Positions 10,166-20,015 of a stretch of 64,000 bases of DNA are shown one piece after another. Where the stretch lies: assembly GCF_014284195.1 (NCBI RefSeq), contig NZ_JACOGC010000003.1, positions 186,001 through 250,000 of the forward strand, given 5' to 3'. Every line of letters begins with the position of its first letter. Within the stretch, counting starts at the first letter, position 1. The position numbers and the translations under genes are program-made. This DNA comes from Cognatundibacterium griseum. GTDB taxonomy: Bacteria > Pseudomonadota > Gammaproteobacteria > Burkholderiales > Burkholderiaceae_D. Below the pieces are notes generated by a model. That model was given only the letters and a program-made list of their open reading frames with translations, was not told the DNA's origin and did not search any database.

Positions 10166-11464
10166 ATGTCACTATCTACGACACATAGCCGTTCATCCAC
10201 CAGTGCTTCGCGCAAAGCTGCGCTCGCCAGCTGGATAGGAAGCGCCGTTGAATATTATGATTTCTTTATTTACGGCACCGCTGCAGCCTTAGTCTTTGGC
10301 AAAATATTTTTTCCTTCTTTCGATCCCGTCACTGCCACCATCGCCGCCTTCGCGACCTTCGGCGTCGGTTATGTGACCCGCCCTATCGGAGCCATCGTGC
10401 TGGGTCACGTTGGCGACATTTACGGACGCAAACGGGTACTCACTTTCACCTTGCTGCTCATGGGAGCATCGACCTTCATGGTGGGATTATTACCGACTTA
10501 CAATCAGATCGGCATTGCCGCCCCCGTCCTGTTAGTCATCCTGCGTATGCTGCAAGGTTTGTCGGCAGCGGGCGAGCAGGCCGGCGCCAATTCGATGACG
10601 CTGGAACACGCCCCGGCTCACCGCCGCGCATTTTTCACCAGCTTCACGCTGAGCGGCACCCAGGCCGGACTGATTCTGGCAACTCTGGTATTTTTACCGA
10701 TCTCTGCCCTGCCCGAAGACCAGATGCTGTCCTGGGGCTGGCGCATTCCCTTCTTCCTGAGCGCGCTGGTGGTAGCGGTCGGCATGTGGGTACGCCGCAC
10801 CTTGCCGGAAACGCCGGCGTTTCAGGAAAACGAGGGGAAATCGCAAAAAGCGCCGGTCACCATGTTGTTTACCAGTAATAAGGCCAATGTCCTGCGGGTG
10901 ATCTTCGCTGCGCTGGTGTCGGTCGTCAGCACCATCTTCAGCGTGTTCACCTTGTCTTATGCTGTCAATACCATGCATATTCCACGCGCCACCATGCTGA
11001 CTGTGCTGGTGCTCGCCAACGTGATCGCCCTGGGCGCCATTCCGGCTTTCGCCTCCTTGTCCGACCGCATCGGCCGCAAGCCGGTATTCATCTTTGGCGC
11101 ACTCGGCTCGGCAGCGCTGATCTGGCCGTATATGTGGGCCATCAGCGTCGTGAATATTCCGCTGATCTTTTTCTTCGGCCTGGTGTTGTCAGGCGTGGTG
11201 TACAGCGCGGCGAACGGTGTCTGGCCTTCTTTATACGGTGAGATGTTCGGCACCCGCGTCCGCCTGTCCGGCATGGCAATCGGCACCCAGATCGGGTTTG
11301 CGCTGGGCGGTTTTGCGCCAACCATCAGCGCATCAATTCTGGAAACCGGCCCTACCGGCTGGATGCCGGTTGCCGCGTTTGTCACCCTGACCGCAGTGAT
11401 TTCCGCCACTTCGGTTGCCACCTGCCGTGAAACCTACAAAATGGCGATGGAACAACTGGGCTGA
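10166..11464 (+). CDS. MFS transporter, metabolite:H+ symporter (MHS) family, shikimate-type
   Basis: 432 residues with 12 predicted membrane segments. The first helix contains GSAVEYYDFFIYGTAAAL, the hallmark of the MHS family that includes ShiA (shikimate) and ProP, and the 2-3 loop reads GHVGDIYGRKR. As last gene of the island it is the likely proton-coupled uptake system for shikimate, quinate or protocatechuate; the exact substrate is inferred from the neighbourhood. Confidence 0.88.
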   Translation: MSLSTTHSRSSTSASRKAALASWIGSAVEYYDFFIYGTAAALVFGKIFFPSFDPVTATIAAFATFGVGYVTRPIGAIVLGHVGDIYGRKRVLTFTLLLMGASTFMVGLLPTYNQIGIAAPVLLVILRMLQGLSAAGEQAGANSMTLEHAPAHRRAFFTSFTLSGTQAGLILATLVFLPISALPEDQMLSWGWRIPFFLSALVVAVGMWVRRTLPETPAFQENEGKSQKAPVTMLFTSNKANVLRVIFAALVSVVSTIFSVFTLSYAVNTMHIPRATMLTVLVLANVIALGAIPAFASLSDRIGRKPVFIFGALGSAALIWPYMWAISVVNIPLIFFFGLVLSGVVYSAANGVWPSLYGEMFGTRVRLSGMAIGTQIGFALGGFAPTISASILETGPTGWMPVAAFVTLTAVISATSVATCRETYKMAMEQLG

Positions 11465-11526
11465 CTGAATCAAGCGCAATAGCATAATTCCCTTGCTATC
11501 CGCTCATCATTCCTGCCCTCGTCCGG

Positions 11527-11554
11527 CGCTGTCACCTGAATTCGGGTGACAGCG
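11527..11554 (+). terminator. Ten-base-pair perfect hairpin after the MHS transporter
   Basis: CGCTGTCACC (11527-11536) pairs perfectly with GGTGACAGCG (11545-11554) around an eight-base loop. No T-run follows on either strand, so it is a hairpin at the end of two convergent genes rather than a textbook terminator. Confidence 0.45.
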
Positions 11555-11618
11555 TACAGCGTACTTCAAACACGCGATTCCCCATCAGGATTCAGGTCGT
11601 TTTCATCTCCGGCAACTG

Positions 11619-12254
11619 CTACAGCTGCAGCTGCGCCAGCCATTGTTGCGGCCGGCCGTAAGCGGACTGATGATCCAGCGTCTGCCATCGTCCGTCCTGT
11701 TCCAGCACCAGCCCCGGAAATCCATGAATACCGGCTTCCCGCATCAGCCGGTGCGTGTCTGCCGCCGTGACGGGCAAAGCGGCATATTGCGCCTGATAGC
11801 GCTGCAAAAATGCCTGCTCCGCCATTCCCTGCGCCAACGCCAGCCGGGTCAGCACGGCCAGATCGCTGACATCCTGCGCATGCACATAATGGGCATCCTG
11901 CACCGCAGCCAGCATCGTCATTCCGGCATAGACATTGTCGGCTGCCATCGCCATCACCGCGGCAGACGGCGCTCTGGAATCAAACTGCAAGGTCGCGGCA
12001 TGCCGGATTTTGTCCTGATACGCCGCACCGAAACGAACCCCGCTCAGTTCGGCAATACGCTGATCGGCCGCCAGAATATGCTGCCGGTAACCGTGTGCGA
12101 TTGTCGTCGGCGCCTGAAACAGCAGACCCGGATGCAACACAATCTCCCGCGCGGCATCCGTCTCCAGCCCGGCCAGCAGGTGCAGCGCGGGGTGAAGGGC
12201 GTAACACCAGCCGCACAGCGGATCAAATATTACATGAATACGGCTTGTCATCAT
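11619..12254 (-). CDS. DsbA-family thioredoxin-fold protein
   Basis: 211 residues. The redox motif CGWC lies at about residues 14-17 (FDPLCGWCYALHP), followed by a helical insertion and the C-terminal cis-Pro-like segment GIHGFPGLVLE. No signal peptide is visible, so it should act in the cytoplasm; it matches the predicted protein-disulfide isomerase group related to FrnE/2-hydroxychromene isomerase folds. The substrate is unknown. A second ATG one codon later (12251) is equally possible. Confidence 0.85.
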   Translation of the reverse strand: MMTSRIHVIFDPLCGWCYALHPALHLLAGLETDAAREIVLHPGLLFQAPTTIAHGYRQHILAADQRIAELSGVRFGAAYQDKIRHAATLQFDSRAPSAAVMAMAADNVYAGMTMLAAVQDAHYVHAQDVSDLAVLTRLALAQGMAEQAFLQRYQAQYAALPVTAADTHRLMREAGIHGFPGLVLEQDGRWQTLDHQSAYGRPQQWLAQLQL

Positions 12255-12376
12255 CTCTGTTTTCTTTCACATTGTCGGGACAAGGATTGTATAAGCACCC
12301 GCCGGAAGGAAAAACCCGCATTCCGGAAAATCATTGTTATGCCAATCAAAACAATCCCCCTGCCCTCTGCCCGTTG

Positions 12377-12390
12377 CCTGAAATTTCAGG
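12377..12390. promoter_or_regulatory. Perfect 14-bp palindrome, candidate operator
   Basis: CCTGAAATTTCAGG is a perfect palindrome without spacer, placed about 240 bases before the mksF-like start. The symmetry suits a dimeric DNA-binding protein; the protein is unknown. Confidence 0.4.
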
Positions 12391-12396
12391 AAAATA

Positions 12397-12460
12397 GGGG
12401 AGTATCCTTTCATTTAACCTCATTCTCCATATGAATAAAGGTCTTTTAAAAATACTCCCC
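12397..12460. repeat. Long-range inverted repeat upstream of condensin operon
   Basis: GGGGAGTAT (12397-12405) is matched by ATACTCCCC (12452-12460), nine perfect pairs; inside it CCTTT and AAAGG can extend the pairing. It could form a large hairpin in RNA or be a pair of half-sites on DNA. Confidence 0.45.
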
Positions 12461-12631
12461 CCAGTATATTTAACATACCAAGCGGCAGACAAACGCCCGT
12501 GCAGGCTTGAAAACCGGCAGGCAAGAGGATCGGCGCCCGCAGTCTGCCGGAGAAGTTACGACGATAAACCGCGAGCCACACATTAAATAAACGACAATAT
12601 TCAAGCCCGGTACAAGCAGGTAAAATGCCGT

Positions 12632-13999
12632 ATGCAAAATTTTAGTGACGACGTTCACGTCCAGAGCGGCGAAGACCTGGCTCTGCAGACGTATTTCAAA
12701 ACTGGCATTTCCCCCGATGACGTTGCCGCCGTTTCCCCCTTAAAACGCGCCCAGCCTGTCCTGCAGGCATTCACTGCGCTGTTTCATGGCGGATTTAACG
12801 GCGTGTTGCTGCGTCTCCTGGTGCTGCGCGAACTGGCGTCCGATGTCGAATCGCCGGCGGTCAGCCGTGCTGATATCAATGCCAAGCTGGGTTATCTGGA
12901 GCCGGATGCGCTGGAAACCGTGCTGTCGCGCCTGCGTTCCACCGGCCTGCTGGTGTGGGATGCAAGCCAGTCGGTGTACCGCATCACGCCAACCGCCCGC
13001 AATGTGCTGGCGGCACTCGAATCGCTGATTCATACCGAACAGAATCAGGATCAGGCCGAAATGAGCTATATGCTGACGCAGGTCGCCGGTGCGCAGGCGG
13101 TCGGCGGTGTCTCGGTCGAACAGCTGCATCACCTGCTGGGCCGCCTGATTGAACTGACCGAAGAATTTTCCGATGCGATCGCCTCCGGCTCCGAATTCCA
13201 GCTGCGCACGGCCCAGAAAAAATGGCATACCGCCTGCGACTGGGTGGAAAAAGGTTCCGAGATTATCCACGCCATCACCCACGACGAACGCGCCGATGCC
13301 GCCACGCACCGCGCCGCGCAAGCGATTGGCCGCGCCCAGAGCGCCCTGCTGAATATGCAGGGCATGTTCTCGCGCGCGCTGAACCAGATCGAGCGGCAAC
13401 GCGTGCATCTGGGGCAATCCGGTCTCTCCACCACCGACATCAAAACCTGGCTGCTGCAAAAAGATGATCTGGCGGCACTGGCCGACGGTGCGCTGGCGCA
13501 GCCGGTGACTCCGCTGTTCATCACCCCGTCCGAAATGATCGATGTCGCAGAAAGCGAATTACTGAGCCATCGCATCTCCGCCGTGGCAGGCGCGCTGCCG
13601 GCGGGTGAAAATGCGGTCGCCGTCGCCAATGACGACAGCGACGCCCTGCATGAACTCGATCACTGGCTGGGATTGCTGAGCCGCTCCGACGCCCGTACCA
13701 AACCGCTGGCCCTGCAGGATATCCTGCTGCCAGCCAGCTTTGCGATTGCCTCTTATCGTGCATCGATGCTGCCGCTGCTGGGAGACGCCAATGAATCTGC
13801 CTTGCAAGGCGCCACCGCAACGCTGGCGCGGCTGCCGCTGGAATTTCATTCCAAAGACAAAATGCAAAAACTCAATGATCCGCATGTCGCGGCAATTTCC
13901 GTTGCCAGCCTGATCGCGGCGGCCGTTGCCCCCGGCACCGAAAATCATCCTGCCACCGACGTAACGGCACACCAGGAATCCATCAGAGACACACCATGA
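12632..13999 (+). CDS. mksF: MukF/MksF-like kleisin subunit of an SMC condensin
   Basis: 455 residues. The N-terminal part (about 30-130) reads as a winged-helix region, the middle (about 135-260) is long-helical, and the C-terminus is Ala-rich with a second likely winged helix. No catalytic motif is present. The call rests on being first of three overlapping genes that end in an SMC-type ATPase, the arrangement of MukFEB, MksFEB and JetABC systems; the kleisin would bridge the ATPase heads. Stop overlaps the next start by four bases. Sequence identity to known MksF is not something I could test. Confidence 0.65.
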   Translation: MQNFSDDVHVQSGEDLALQTYFKTGISPDDVAAVSPLKRAQPVLQAFTALFHGGFNGVLLRLLVLRELASDVESPAVSRADINAKLGYLEPDALETVLSRLRSTGLLVWDASQSVYRITPTARNVLAALESLIHTEQNQDQAEMSYMLTQVAGAQAVGGVSVEQLHHLLGRLIELTEEFSDAIASGSEFQLRTAQKKWHTACDWVEKGSEIIHAITHDERADAATHRAAQAIGRAQSALLNMQGMFSRALNQIERQRVHLGQSGLSTTDIKTWLLQKDDLAALADGALAQPVTPLFITPSEMIDVAESELLSHRISAVAGALPAGENAVAVANDDSDALHELDHWLGLLSRSDARTKPLALQDILLPASFAIASYRASMLPLLGDANESALQGATATLARLPLEFHSKDKMQKLNDPHVAAISVASLIAAAVAPGTENHPATDVTAHQESIRDTP

Positions 14000-14703
14000 C
14001 TGAAGATGCACAAATCCTGATTGCGCGCCTGCTCGCGCATCAAACCCTGCGCCGTGACGACAAACTGGTCAAGCGTGCTTTGTCGGATGAATTGTTCCGC
14101 GCCGATCTCGATGGTCGCCTGAAAGCCTGCGGCATGAAATTCATCGACAATGTGTATGCGGATTATGTGACGCTGGCACTCACCCGCGACAGCGAAGCCA
14201 AAGTATTCGGCACCCGTGAAACCTGGCAGAACAACAATGTCGGTCTCGCGCGCGATGGCGTGGCGCTGCTGGTGGTGCTGTGGTCGCTGATCATCCTGCC
14301 CAAACGCGAACGCCAGGAAGCGCATCAGCTGGCTGAAGAAGACCAGAACGATATGTTCGGCAAGGAAAAACCCCTGCCGCGCGCGGAAGACACCTCGATC
14401 GGCATTTCCTACCGTGCGCTGCTGGCCGATTTCGGCGACAAGCTCGGCAAAAAAACCCGCATGGACATGAATCTCGGCCAGCTCGCCCGCATCGGCTTTA
14501 TCGAACGCAAGGGCGACCTGATCTGTGAAGGTCCGCTGCTCGATCTGCTGATGGACACCGACACCCTGAAAGACCGCATCATCAACGGCGCACTGTCCGA
14601 TATTTTCCAGATTCCGGCAACCCGCACGCCGGCGGTACTCGGCATGCCAGCCGCGGATGAACCGATAACGCCGGACACGACAGACTATACGGAAGACCAA
14701 TAA
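13996..14703 (+). CDS. mksE: MukE/MksE-like accessory subunit
   Basis: 235 residues, mainly helical, with two probable winged-helix units (about 20-110 and 130-200) as in MukE/JetB proteins. The C-terminal 30 residues are acidic and Pro/Thr-rich and look disordered. It overlaps the kleisin gene by four bases and ends five bases before the ATPase gene, so all three are likely made in fixed ratio. A role in loading the SMC complex on DNA is inferred from gene order. Confidence 0.62.
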   Translation: MTEDAQILIARLLAHQTLRRDDKLVKRALSDELFRADLDGRLKACGMKFIDNVYADYVTLALTRDSEAKVFGTRETWQNNNVGLARDGVALLVVLWSLIILPKRERQEAHQLAEEDQNDMFGKEKPLPRAEDTSIGISYRALLADFGDKLGKKTRMDMNLGQLARIGFIERKGDLICEGPLLDLLMDTDTLKDRIINGALSDIFQIPATRTPAVLGMPAADEPITPDTTDYTEDQ

Positions 14704-14708
14704 GCCCC

Positions 14709-17528
14709 ATGTTTCATATCAAATCTCTCGAACTCGTCCATTGGGATTACTGGCAGCGGATTAAAAATATTCCGCTTGACGCCAAGATCATCACCATCGC
14801 CGGACAAAACGGTTCCGGCAAAACCACGCTGCTCGATGCGCTGCGCACCCTGTTCGGACTGGAATGCTCGATGGGGCGTTCCTACAAACACTATGCCCGC
14901 CATTCCGGACAGCAAACCGCGTGGATCAGGGCAGTGGTCGATAACAGTGCGGTCGGCCCGCAGATTTCCAATCGTCCGTTCCGCATGTCCGGCCTGTACG
15001 AAGATGAAGTCACACTGTTCTGCAAAATTGAAAAAAACGGTGGTGACTGGAAACGTCAATACCTGATGCGCGGCGGTAAAACCGAGATTGAAGAAGTGCT
15101 GGAAGCCAGCGACTGGCTGGGTGTGGAAAGCTACCGGAAACGCCTGTCCCATGCGGGTCTGTCGAATGCCATGGGCAAAGTGCTGGCGCTGGAACAGGGT
15201 GAAACCGACAAGCTGTGCGAATACGCGCCGCGTCAGCTGCTCGATCTGGTGTTTCAGGTATTCGGCGACAAGGAAGTGCTGGACGCATATGACGATGCCA
15301 AACGCCACCAGCACGATACCGAAGTAGAACTGCAGCGTTTTGAAACCGAACTCGAGGCAGCCAAAACCAATCTCGAAGGCCTGCGCCTGAAGGTGGCGAA
15401 CTACCACCAGTACGAAAGTCTGGGCAAGGAAAAACGCGACCTGCAGGAAGAAATCCTGCCCACGCTGCAATACCATGAAGCGCTGGAAAAAGCCGCAGCC
15501 ACCAGTCAGGCGCTGCGCGCCTCGCGCCGCTTCCTGAAAACCCAGGACGAGGCCTTGTCGGAACGCAGGCAGCAACTTGCACAGCAGGCGCAACTGGTGA
15601 CGGAAGCCCGGGAAGCCGAAGCTGCACTGGAAGCGGAAGAATCCGCCCTGCGCGAAAAACTGCAGCAGATCAATGCCAAATTAAAGCCGCAGGAAAGCCT
15701 GCTCGAACAAAAAGCGCGACTGCAAAAGCTGGCCGCGGAAGCCGATGCTGATGTCGCCAACATTGCCGACGATCTGGAGAAAAAAGAAGCCGAACTGTCA
15801 CGGCTGAAACTTGACCGCGACAGCCTCAGCCAGCGTATTGCCGCAGAGATGGATACCATCGCCGCACTGCAGGGCAAATCCTCGCTGCCCGACCCGGAAA
15901 ATGTGCGCCAGATGCGGCGTGCGCTGAACGATGCCGGCATTGCACACTGCATGCTGACCGATATCGTCGAAGTCACCGATCCGCAATGGCAGGGTGCAGT
16001 TGAAGGTGTCCTGCGCGGCTATACCTCGGTGATCCTGCTCGATAAAGCCAGCGACGCCAGCGCCGCCTACCGCATCGGCGAAAAGCAGAAATACAGTCAC
16101 TTCATCGTACCGGACCGCATCAGCGCACCGTCCGTCCGGGACCAGAGCCTGTTGTCGGTGGTGAATTTCACGGCACAGGCACCGGGCTGGCTGATTGAAC
16201 AGTTGCAGCGCATCGACACCGTATCCTCCGTCGAAGCCGGCATGAAACTGCCCAAATCGCAGGAATGGATCACCCCCGATGCCTATCATTTTGAACGTCG
16301 CGGCGGTCGCTCTTTATTCGTCGAAGTATCGCGCTACCGCTTTGGTAACGCCGGCCGCACCCAGCGTCTGGAAGCATTACTGAAATCGCTACCGCGCCTG
16401 CAATCGCAGGAAGACGTGCTGACCATGAACATCAGCAAGCTGGCTGGTGAAATCAGCAGCTACAAAGCGCGTCTGGCCGGTGTTGATGCGGCCAAGGAAC
16501 TGAGTGCGCGTCATGCCGAATTTGAAGAAGCCAGCCGCAATACCCAGCCACTGAAACAGCAGCGCATCGAAACCGGCAGCCGACTCGGAGAACTGGCGCC
16601 ATTGCTGAAAGCTGCGACCGAACAGCGCTCTGTCACGCACCTCAAATGGGAACAGGCAAAGGCCGCGATTGCCGATGCAGAATCACAATCGCGGAGTCTG
16701 GAAAAACGCCATGCAGAAGAACGCAAGGCGCAGTTTGAAACCCTGCGCACCATGCGCGATACCTGGCACAATCTGCCGTCGCAATGGAAACGGACTTCGC
16801 ATCGTCAGGAACTGGTGGCTGAGCATGAAAACGTGCATCAGGTCGAATTACGCATCCGCAGCCTCGTCAACAATCTGGCGCGCGACGACTGGGAAACCGA
16901 TTCCACCGTGGTCGATCAGTACACGCGGCTGAATGCATTGCTGCAGGGCCGGCAGGCAGAAACCGATGAGCGCCGCTACCAGAATAACCGTGCCATCGAA
17001 GCCACCATCAATGCCCGTGCCGCCTACATGGACAGGCTGCGCTACACCATCAAGGCTTACAGCAAAAATATTAAACAGCTCGGCGAACTGGCCGGCATCG
17101 AAGTGCACACCGATCCGGTCAAACTGGAAAACGATGACATCCAGCTGGCGCAGGCCGGACTGCATGTGCGTTTCAAATTCGACGGCAAAGGCCCGATCGG
17201 TATGAACGACGGCGAAGCCTCCGGCGGGCAGCAGGTGATGAAATCGCTGATCCTGCTGATCGGTTTATTGAAATCGGAAGATGGCTCCGGCGGCTTTGTG
17301 TTCATCGACGAACCGTTCGCCCATCTGGATATCCGCAATATCCAGCTGGTCGGCGAATTCCTGAAAAACACCGATGCCCAGTACCTAATGACCACGCCGC
17401 TGACGCACAATACCGATGTCTACGACCCATCGGAACTGACGCTGATCACCAGCAAAAAGAAAAAAGACACCGAATGGGCGCAACCGATTTTTGTATTGCA
17501 GAGGAAATCAACGAAAGAGGCCCGCTGA
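14709..17528 (+). CDS. mksB: SMC-like condensin ATPase (MksB/JetC-type)
   Basis: 939 residues. Walker A is GQNGSGKTT at residues 32-40, the ABC signature EASGGQQ lies near residues 836-842, and Walker B GFVFIDEPFAHLD near 862-874. Two long coiled-coil stretches (about 200-385 and 560-800) flank a globular middle (about 395-550) that is probably the hinge. Length fits MksB/JetC rather than the roughly 1480-residue MukB. It would compact or extrude DNA using ATP. No JetD/MksG nuclease gene follows: the next gene is a glutathione S-transferase on the other strand. Confidence 0.82.
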   Translation: MFHIKSLELVHWDYWQRIKNIPLDAKIITIAGQNGSGKTTLLDALRTLFGLECSMGRSYKHYARHSGQQTAWIRAVVDNSAVGPQISNRPFRMSGLYEDEVTLFCKIEKNGGDWKRQYLMRGGKTEIEEVLEASDWLGVESYRKRLSHAGLSNAMGKVLALEQGETDKLCEYAPRQLLDLVFQVFGDKEVLDAYDDAKRHQHDTEVELQRFETELEAAKTNLEGLRLKVANYHQYESLGKEKRDLQEEILPTLQYHEALEKAAATSQALRASRRFLKTQDEALSERRQQLAQQAQLVTEAREAEAALEAEESALREKLQQINAKLKPQESLLEQKARLQKLAAEADADVANIADDLEKKEAELSRLKLDRDSLSQRIAAEMDTIAALQGKSSLPDPENVRQMRRALNDAGIAHCMLTDIVEVTDPQWQGAVEGVLRGYTSVILLDKASDASAAYRIGEKQKYSHFIVPDRISAPSVRDQSLLSVVNFTAQAPGWLIEQLQRIDTVSSVEAGMKLPKSQEWITPDAYHFERRGGRSLFVEVSRYRFGNAGRTQRLEALLKSLPRLQSQEDVLTMNISKLAGEISSYKARLAGVDAAKELSARHAEFEEASRNTQPLKQQRIETGSRLGELAPLLKAATEQRSVTHLKWEQAKAAIADAESQSRSLEKRHAEERKAQFETLRTMRDTWHNLPSQWKRTSHRQELVAEHENVHQVELRIRSLVNNLARDDWETDSTVVDQYTRLNALLQGRQAETDERRYQNNRAIEATINARAAYMDRLRYTIKAYSKNIKQLGELAGIEVHTDPVKLENDDIQLAQAGLHVRFKFDGKGPIGMNDGEASGGQQVMKSLILLIGLLKSEDGSGGFVFIDEPFAHLDIRNIQLVGEFLKNTDAQYLMTTPLTHNTDVYDPSELTLITSKKKKDTEWAQPIFVLQRKSTKEAR

Positions 17529-17604
17529 TATTCCGCACCTCTCTGCTGCGCTTATCCTGTCGTGATTGAATCAGGGTCAGCGCAGCAAAATCTGACAAGC
17601 GCTG

Positions 17605-18309
17605 TCAGTCGCGCGACGGAATCAGTAAGCCGCGCTGTACTGCCGGCCTTTGCAGGAATTGCTCCAGTACGCGCTGCACTTCGGGAAAATCCGAAAACCC
17701 GACCAGATCACCGGCCTCGTAAAAACCCGTCAGGTTTCTGACCCACGGAAAAGTCGCGATATCGGCAATGCTGTATTCCCTGCCGCACAACCACTGACGA
17801 TCGCGCAGATGCTGATTGAGCACATTCAGCAGACGCTTTGACTCGCTCGCATAACGCTCCAGCGGACGTTTGTCTTCATACATCCTGCCGGCGAATTTGT
17901 GAAAGAAACCAACCTGACCAAACATGGGGCCGATGCCGCCCATCTGGAACATCAGCCACTGCAAAGCCTGATAACGCAATGCCGGATCTGCCGGTAATAA
18001 CTGACCGGATTTTTCCGCCAGATAAATCAGGATCGCCCCCGATTCAAACAAAGGCAGCGGCTGTCGCCCCGGCCCGTTCGGATCGATGATGGCAGGGATT
18101 TTATTATTCGGGTTCAGCGATAAAAACTCGGCAGACAACTGGTCATCCGTATTGAAATCAACCAGATGCGCTTCATAGGGCAGACCGGTTTCCTCCAGCA
18201 TGACCGACACTTTCACGCCATTTGGCGTAGGCAGGGAATACAGCTGAATGCGGTCCGGATGGCTCGCTGGCCATTTGCCCGTAATGGGAAAAACAGACAA
18301 AGAATTCAT
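17605..18309 (-). CDS. Glutathione S-transferase, YfcG/YghU-like
   Basis: 234 residues. The N-terminal thioredoxin-like domain contains SLPTPNGVKVSVMLEE, the TPNG stretch typical of YfcG/YghU (Nu-class) enzymes with disulfide-bond reductase activity, and the glutathione site FESGAILIYLAE. The C-terminal helical domain follows, with YSIADIATFPWV. I use the ATG at 18309; an ATG at 18321 is possible, and a start at 18423 would add a basic, unconserved extension. Confidence 0.87.
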   Translation of the reverse strand: MNSLSVFPITGKWPASHPDRIQLYSLPTPNGVKVSVMLEETGLPYEAHLVDFNTDDQLSAEFLSLNPNNKIPAIIDPNGPGRQPLPLFESGAILIYLAEKSGQLLPADPALRYQALQWLMFQMGGIGPMFGQVGFFHKFAGRMYEDKRPLERYASESKRLLNVLNQHLRDRQWLCGREYSIADIATFPWVRNLTGFYEAGDLVGFSDFPEVQRVLEQFLQRPAVQRGLLIPSRD

Positions 18310-18483
18310 ACAATATCTCATCAAAAACAGTGCAGTAACGATAACATAATTCCTGATGCGCTGACGGCAGGGCATTTTCCGGCTCCGGCAACAGACAGAA
18401 GCCTTAACGTAGCATCGCAGCATTGCAGCAGCGCAGCGGACTCGGTGTTATGATTTTCGCTTTCGGCCGCAACGGTATTCCGC

Positions 18484-19902
18484 ATGACTGCCAGCACATC
18501 CATTGAAGCATCCCGTGTGAAACAATATCTGCCATGGGTGGTCGCCACGGCGCTATTCATGGAGCAGCTCGACTCCACCATTATCAACACCGCGGTGCCC
18601 TCAATGGCAGCCAGTCTCGCTGTCAATCCGCTGAGTCTGAAAGCGGTGGTCACCAGTTACATCCTGAGCCTGGCGGTCGGTATACCAGTCAGCGGCTGGA
18701 TTGCCGATCGCTTCGGCACCCGGCGCGTGTTCAGCATCGCGGTGGCCGTTTTTACCCTGTCATCCGTCATGTGCGGGTTGTCCGTCAACTTGTCGATGCT
18801 GGTGGTCGCGCGCATCCTGCAAGGACTGGGAGCTGCGATGATGATGCCGGTAGGACGCCTGACCATTGTCAGGACATTTCAGAAATCTGAATTGCTGGCT
18901 GCGATGAATTTCGTGATTATTCCTGCGCTGATCGGCCCCTTGCTGGGACCGACGGTGGGCGGGCTGATCGTCCATTGGGTGTCATGGCGAGCGATTTTTT
19001 TCATCAATGTGCCGGTTGGCCTGATTGCGCAATACCTGATTCACCGGCATATGCCGGACTACCATGGCGACCAGCCGCGGCCACTCGATCTGCGCGGTCT
19101 GGTGCTGTTCGGCAGCGGTGCCGCGCTGCTGTCCTGGCTGCTGGAAATTTTTGACGAACACACCATTTCGCCGGAACTGACCATAGCACTGCTCCTGCTG
19201 GCCTTCCTGCTGCTCGGCGGATACGCCCTGCATTCTCAGCGGGCTCGCTTTCCTCTGCTGAATCTGAATCTGTTTCGCGTGCGCACTTTCCGCGTCAGCG
19301 TGGTCGGCGGCTTCGTCACCCGGCTCGGCATGGGCGGCATGCCCTTCCTGCTGCCACTGCTGTATCAGCTGGGACTAGGTCTGCCCGCATGGCAGTCCGG
19401 CATGCTGATGATGCCCTCGGCAGCTGCAGCCATGGGTATGAAGCTGATTGCGGCCAGGGTGTTGAAGCGCTTCGGCTACAAGCAGGTGCTGATTATCAAT
19501 ACCATGATGATCGGCCTGACGATATTTACATTTTCCCTGATTACCCCTGCCACGCCGCTGTATCTGATCGTGGCGCTCGGACTGGCCCAGGGTTTATTCA
19601 ATTCCCTGCAGTTCACCAGCATGAATTCAATGGCCTATGCAGATATCCCGCCAGCGGATTCCAGCATGGCCAGCACCATCGCCAGCACCCTGCAACAGAT
19701 GTCGATGAGCTTTGGTCTGGCCTGCGGTTCACTGGTCACCGCCTGGTTTTTGAGCGGTCTGCCGCAATCTGATCAGCTGGCAGTGACCTCGGCACTGCAT
19801 CATGCATTTCTGACGCTCGGCGTCATGACGCTGATGTCTTCGCTCAGTTTCTGGAGCCTGAAGCCGGAAGATGGAGAAAGTGTTTCCAAAGGTGCGTCCT
19901 AA
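18484..19902 (+). CDS. MFS multidrug efflux transporter, DHA2 (EmrB/QacA-like) family
   Basis: 472 residues with about 14 hydrophobic segments. Helix 1 has FMEQLDSTIINTAVPSM, the DHA2 signature, and the loop after helix 2 reads GWIADRFGTRR; motif C-like GPLLGPTVGG is in helix 5. It probably exports hydrophobic compounds by proton antiport. No periplasmic adaptor gene is adjacent, so it likely acts in the inner membrane alone. Divergent from the GST gene with a 174-base gap. Confidence 0.88.
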   Translation: MTASTSIEASRVKQYLPWVVATALFMEQLDSTIINTAVPSMAASLAVNPLSLKAVVTSYILSLAVGIPVSGWIADRFGTRRVFSIAVAVFTLSSVMCGLSVNLSMLVVARILQGLGAAMMMPVGRLTIVRTFQKSELLAAMNFVIIPALIGPLLGPTVGGLIVHWVSWRAIFFINVPVGLIAQYLIHRHMPDYHGDQPRPLDLRGLVLFGSGAALLSWLLEIFDEHTISPELTIALLLLAFLLLGGYALHSQRARFPLLNLNLFRVRTFRVSVVGGFVTRLGMGGMPFLLPLLYQLGLGLPAWQSGMLMMPSAAAAMGMKLIAARVLKRFGYKQVLIINTMMIGLTIFTFSLITPATPLYLIVALGLAQGLFNSLQFTSMNSMAYADIPPADSSMASTIASTLQQMSMSFGLACGSLVTAWFLSGLPQSDQLAVTSALHHAFLTLGVMTLMSSLSFWSLKPEDGESVSKGAS

Positions 19903-20015
19903 ACACGTCTAATAAACATGCCGTTGCATAATTACTACGCTATTGGCTCGTAAAGGATTTGAGTAGCGCTGCCGGATCAGGCACAATCCGCTGTCTGTGA
20001 TGATGGGGGATGCTG

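Larger units (their letters stand above)
12255..12631. other. 377-base non-coding region upstream of the condensin operon
   Basis: No credible gene. It must hold the promoters of the minus-strand DsbA-like gene and of the plus-strand condensin operon. Two notable symmetric elements lie at 12377-12390 and 12397-12460 and are listed separately. The central part (about 12400-12480) is AT-rich compared with the neighbouring genes. Confidence 0.7.

Noticed and set aside
12632..17528. Full Wadjet (JetABCD) defence system
   Set aside because: The JetD/MksG nuclease is not encoded after the ATPase; the next gene is a glutathione S-transferase on the opposite strand.
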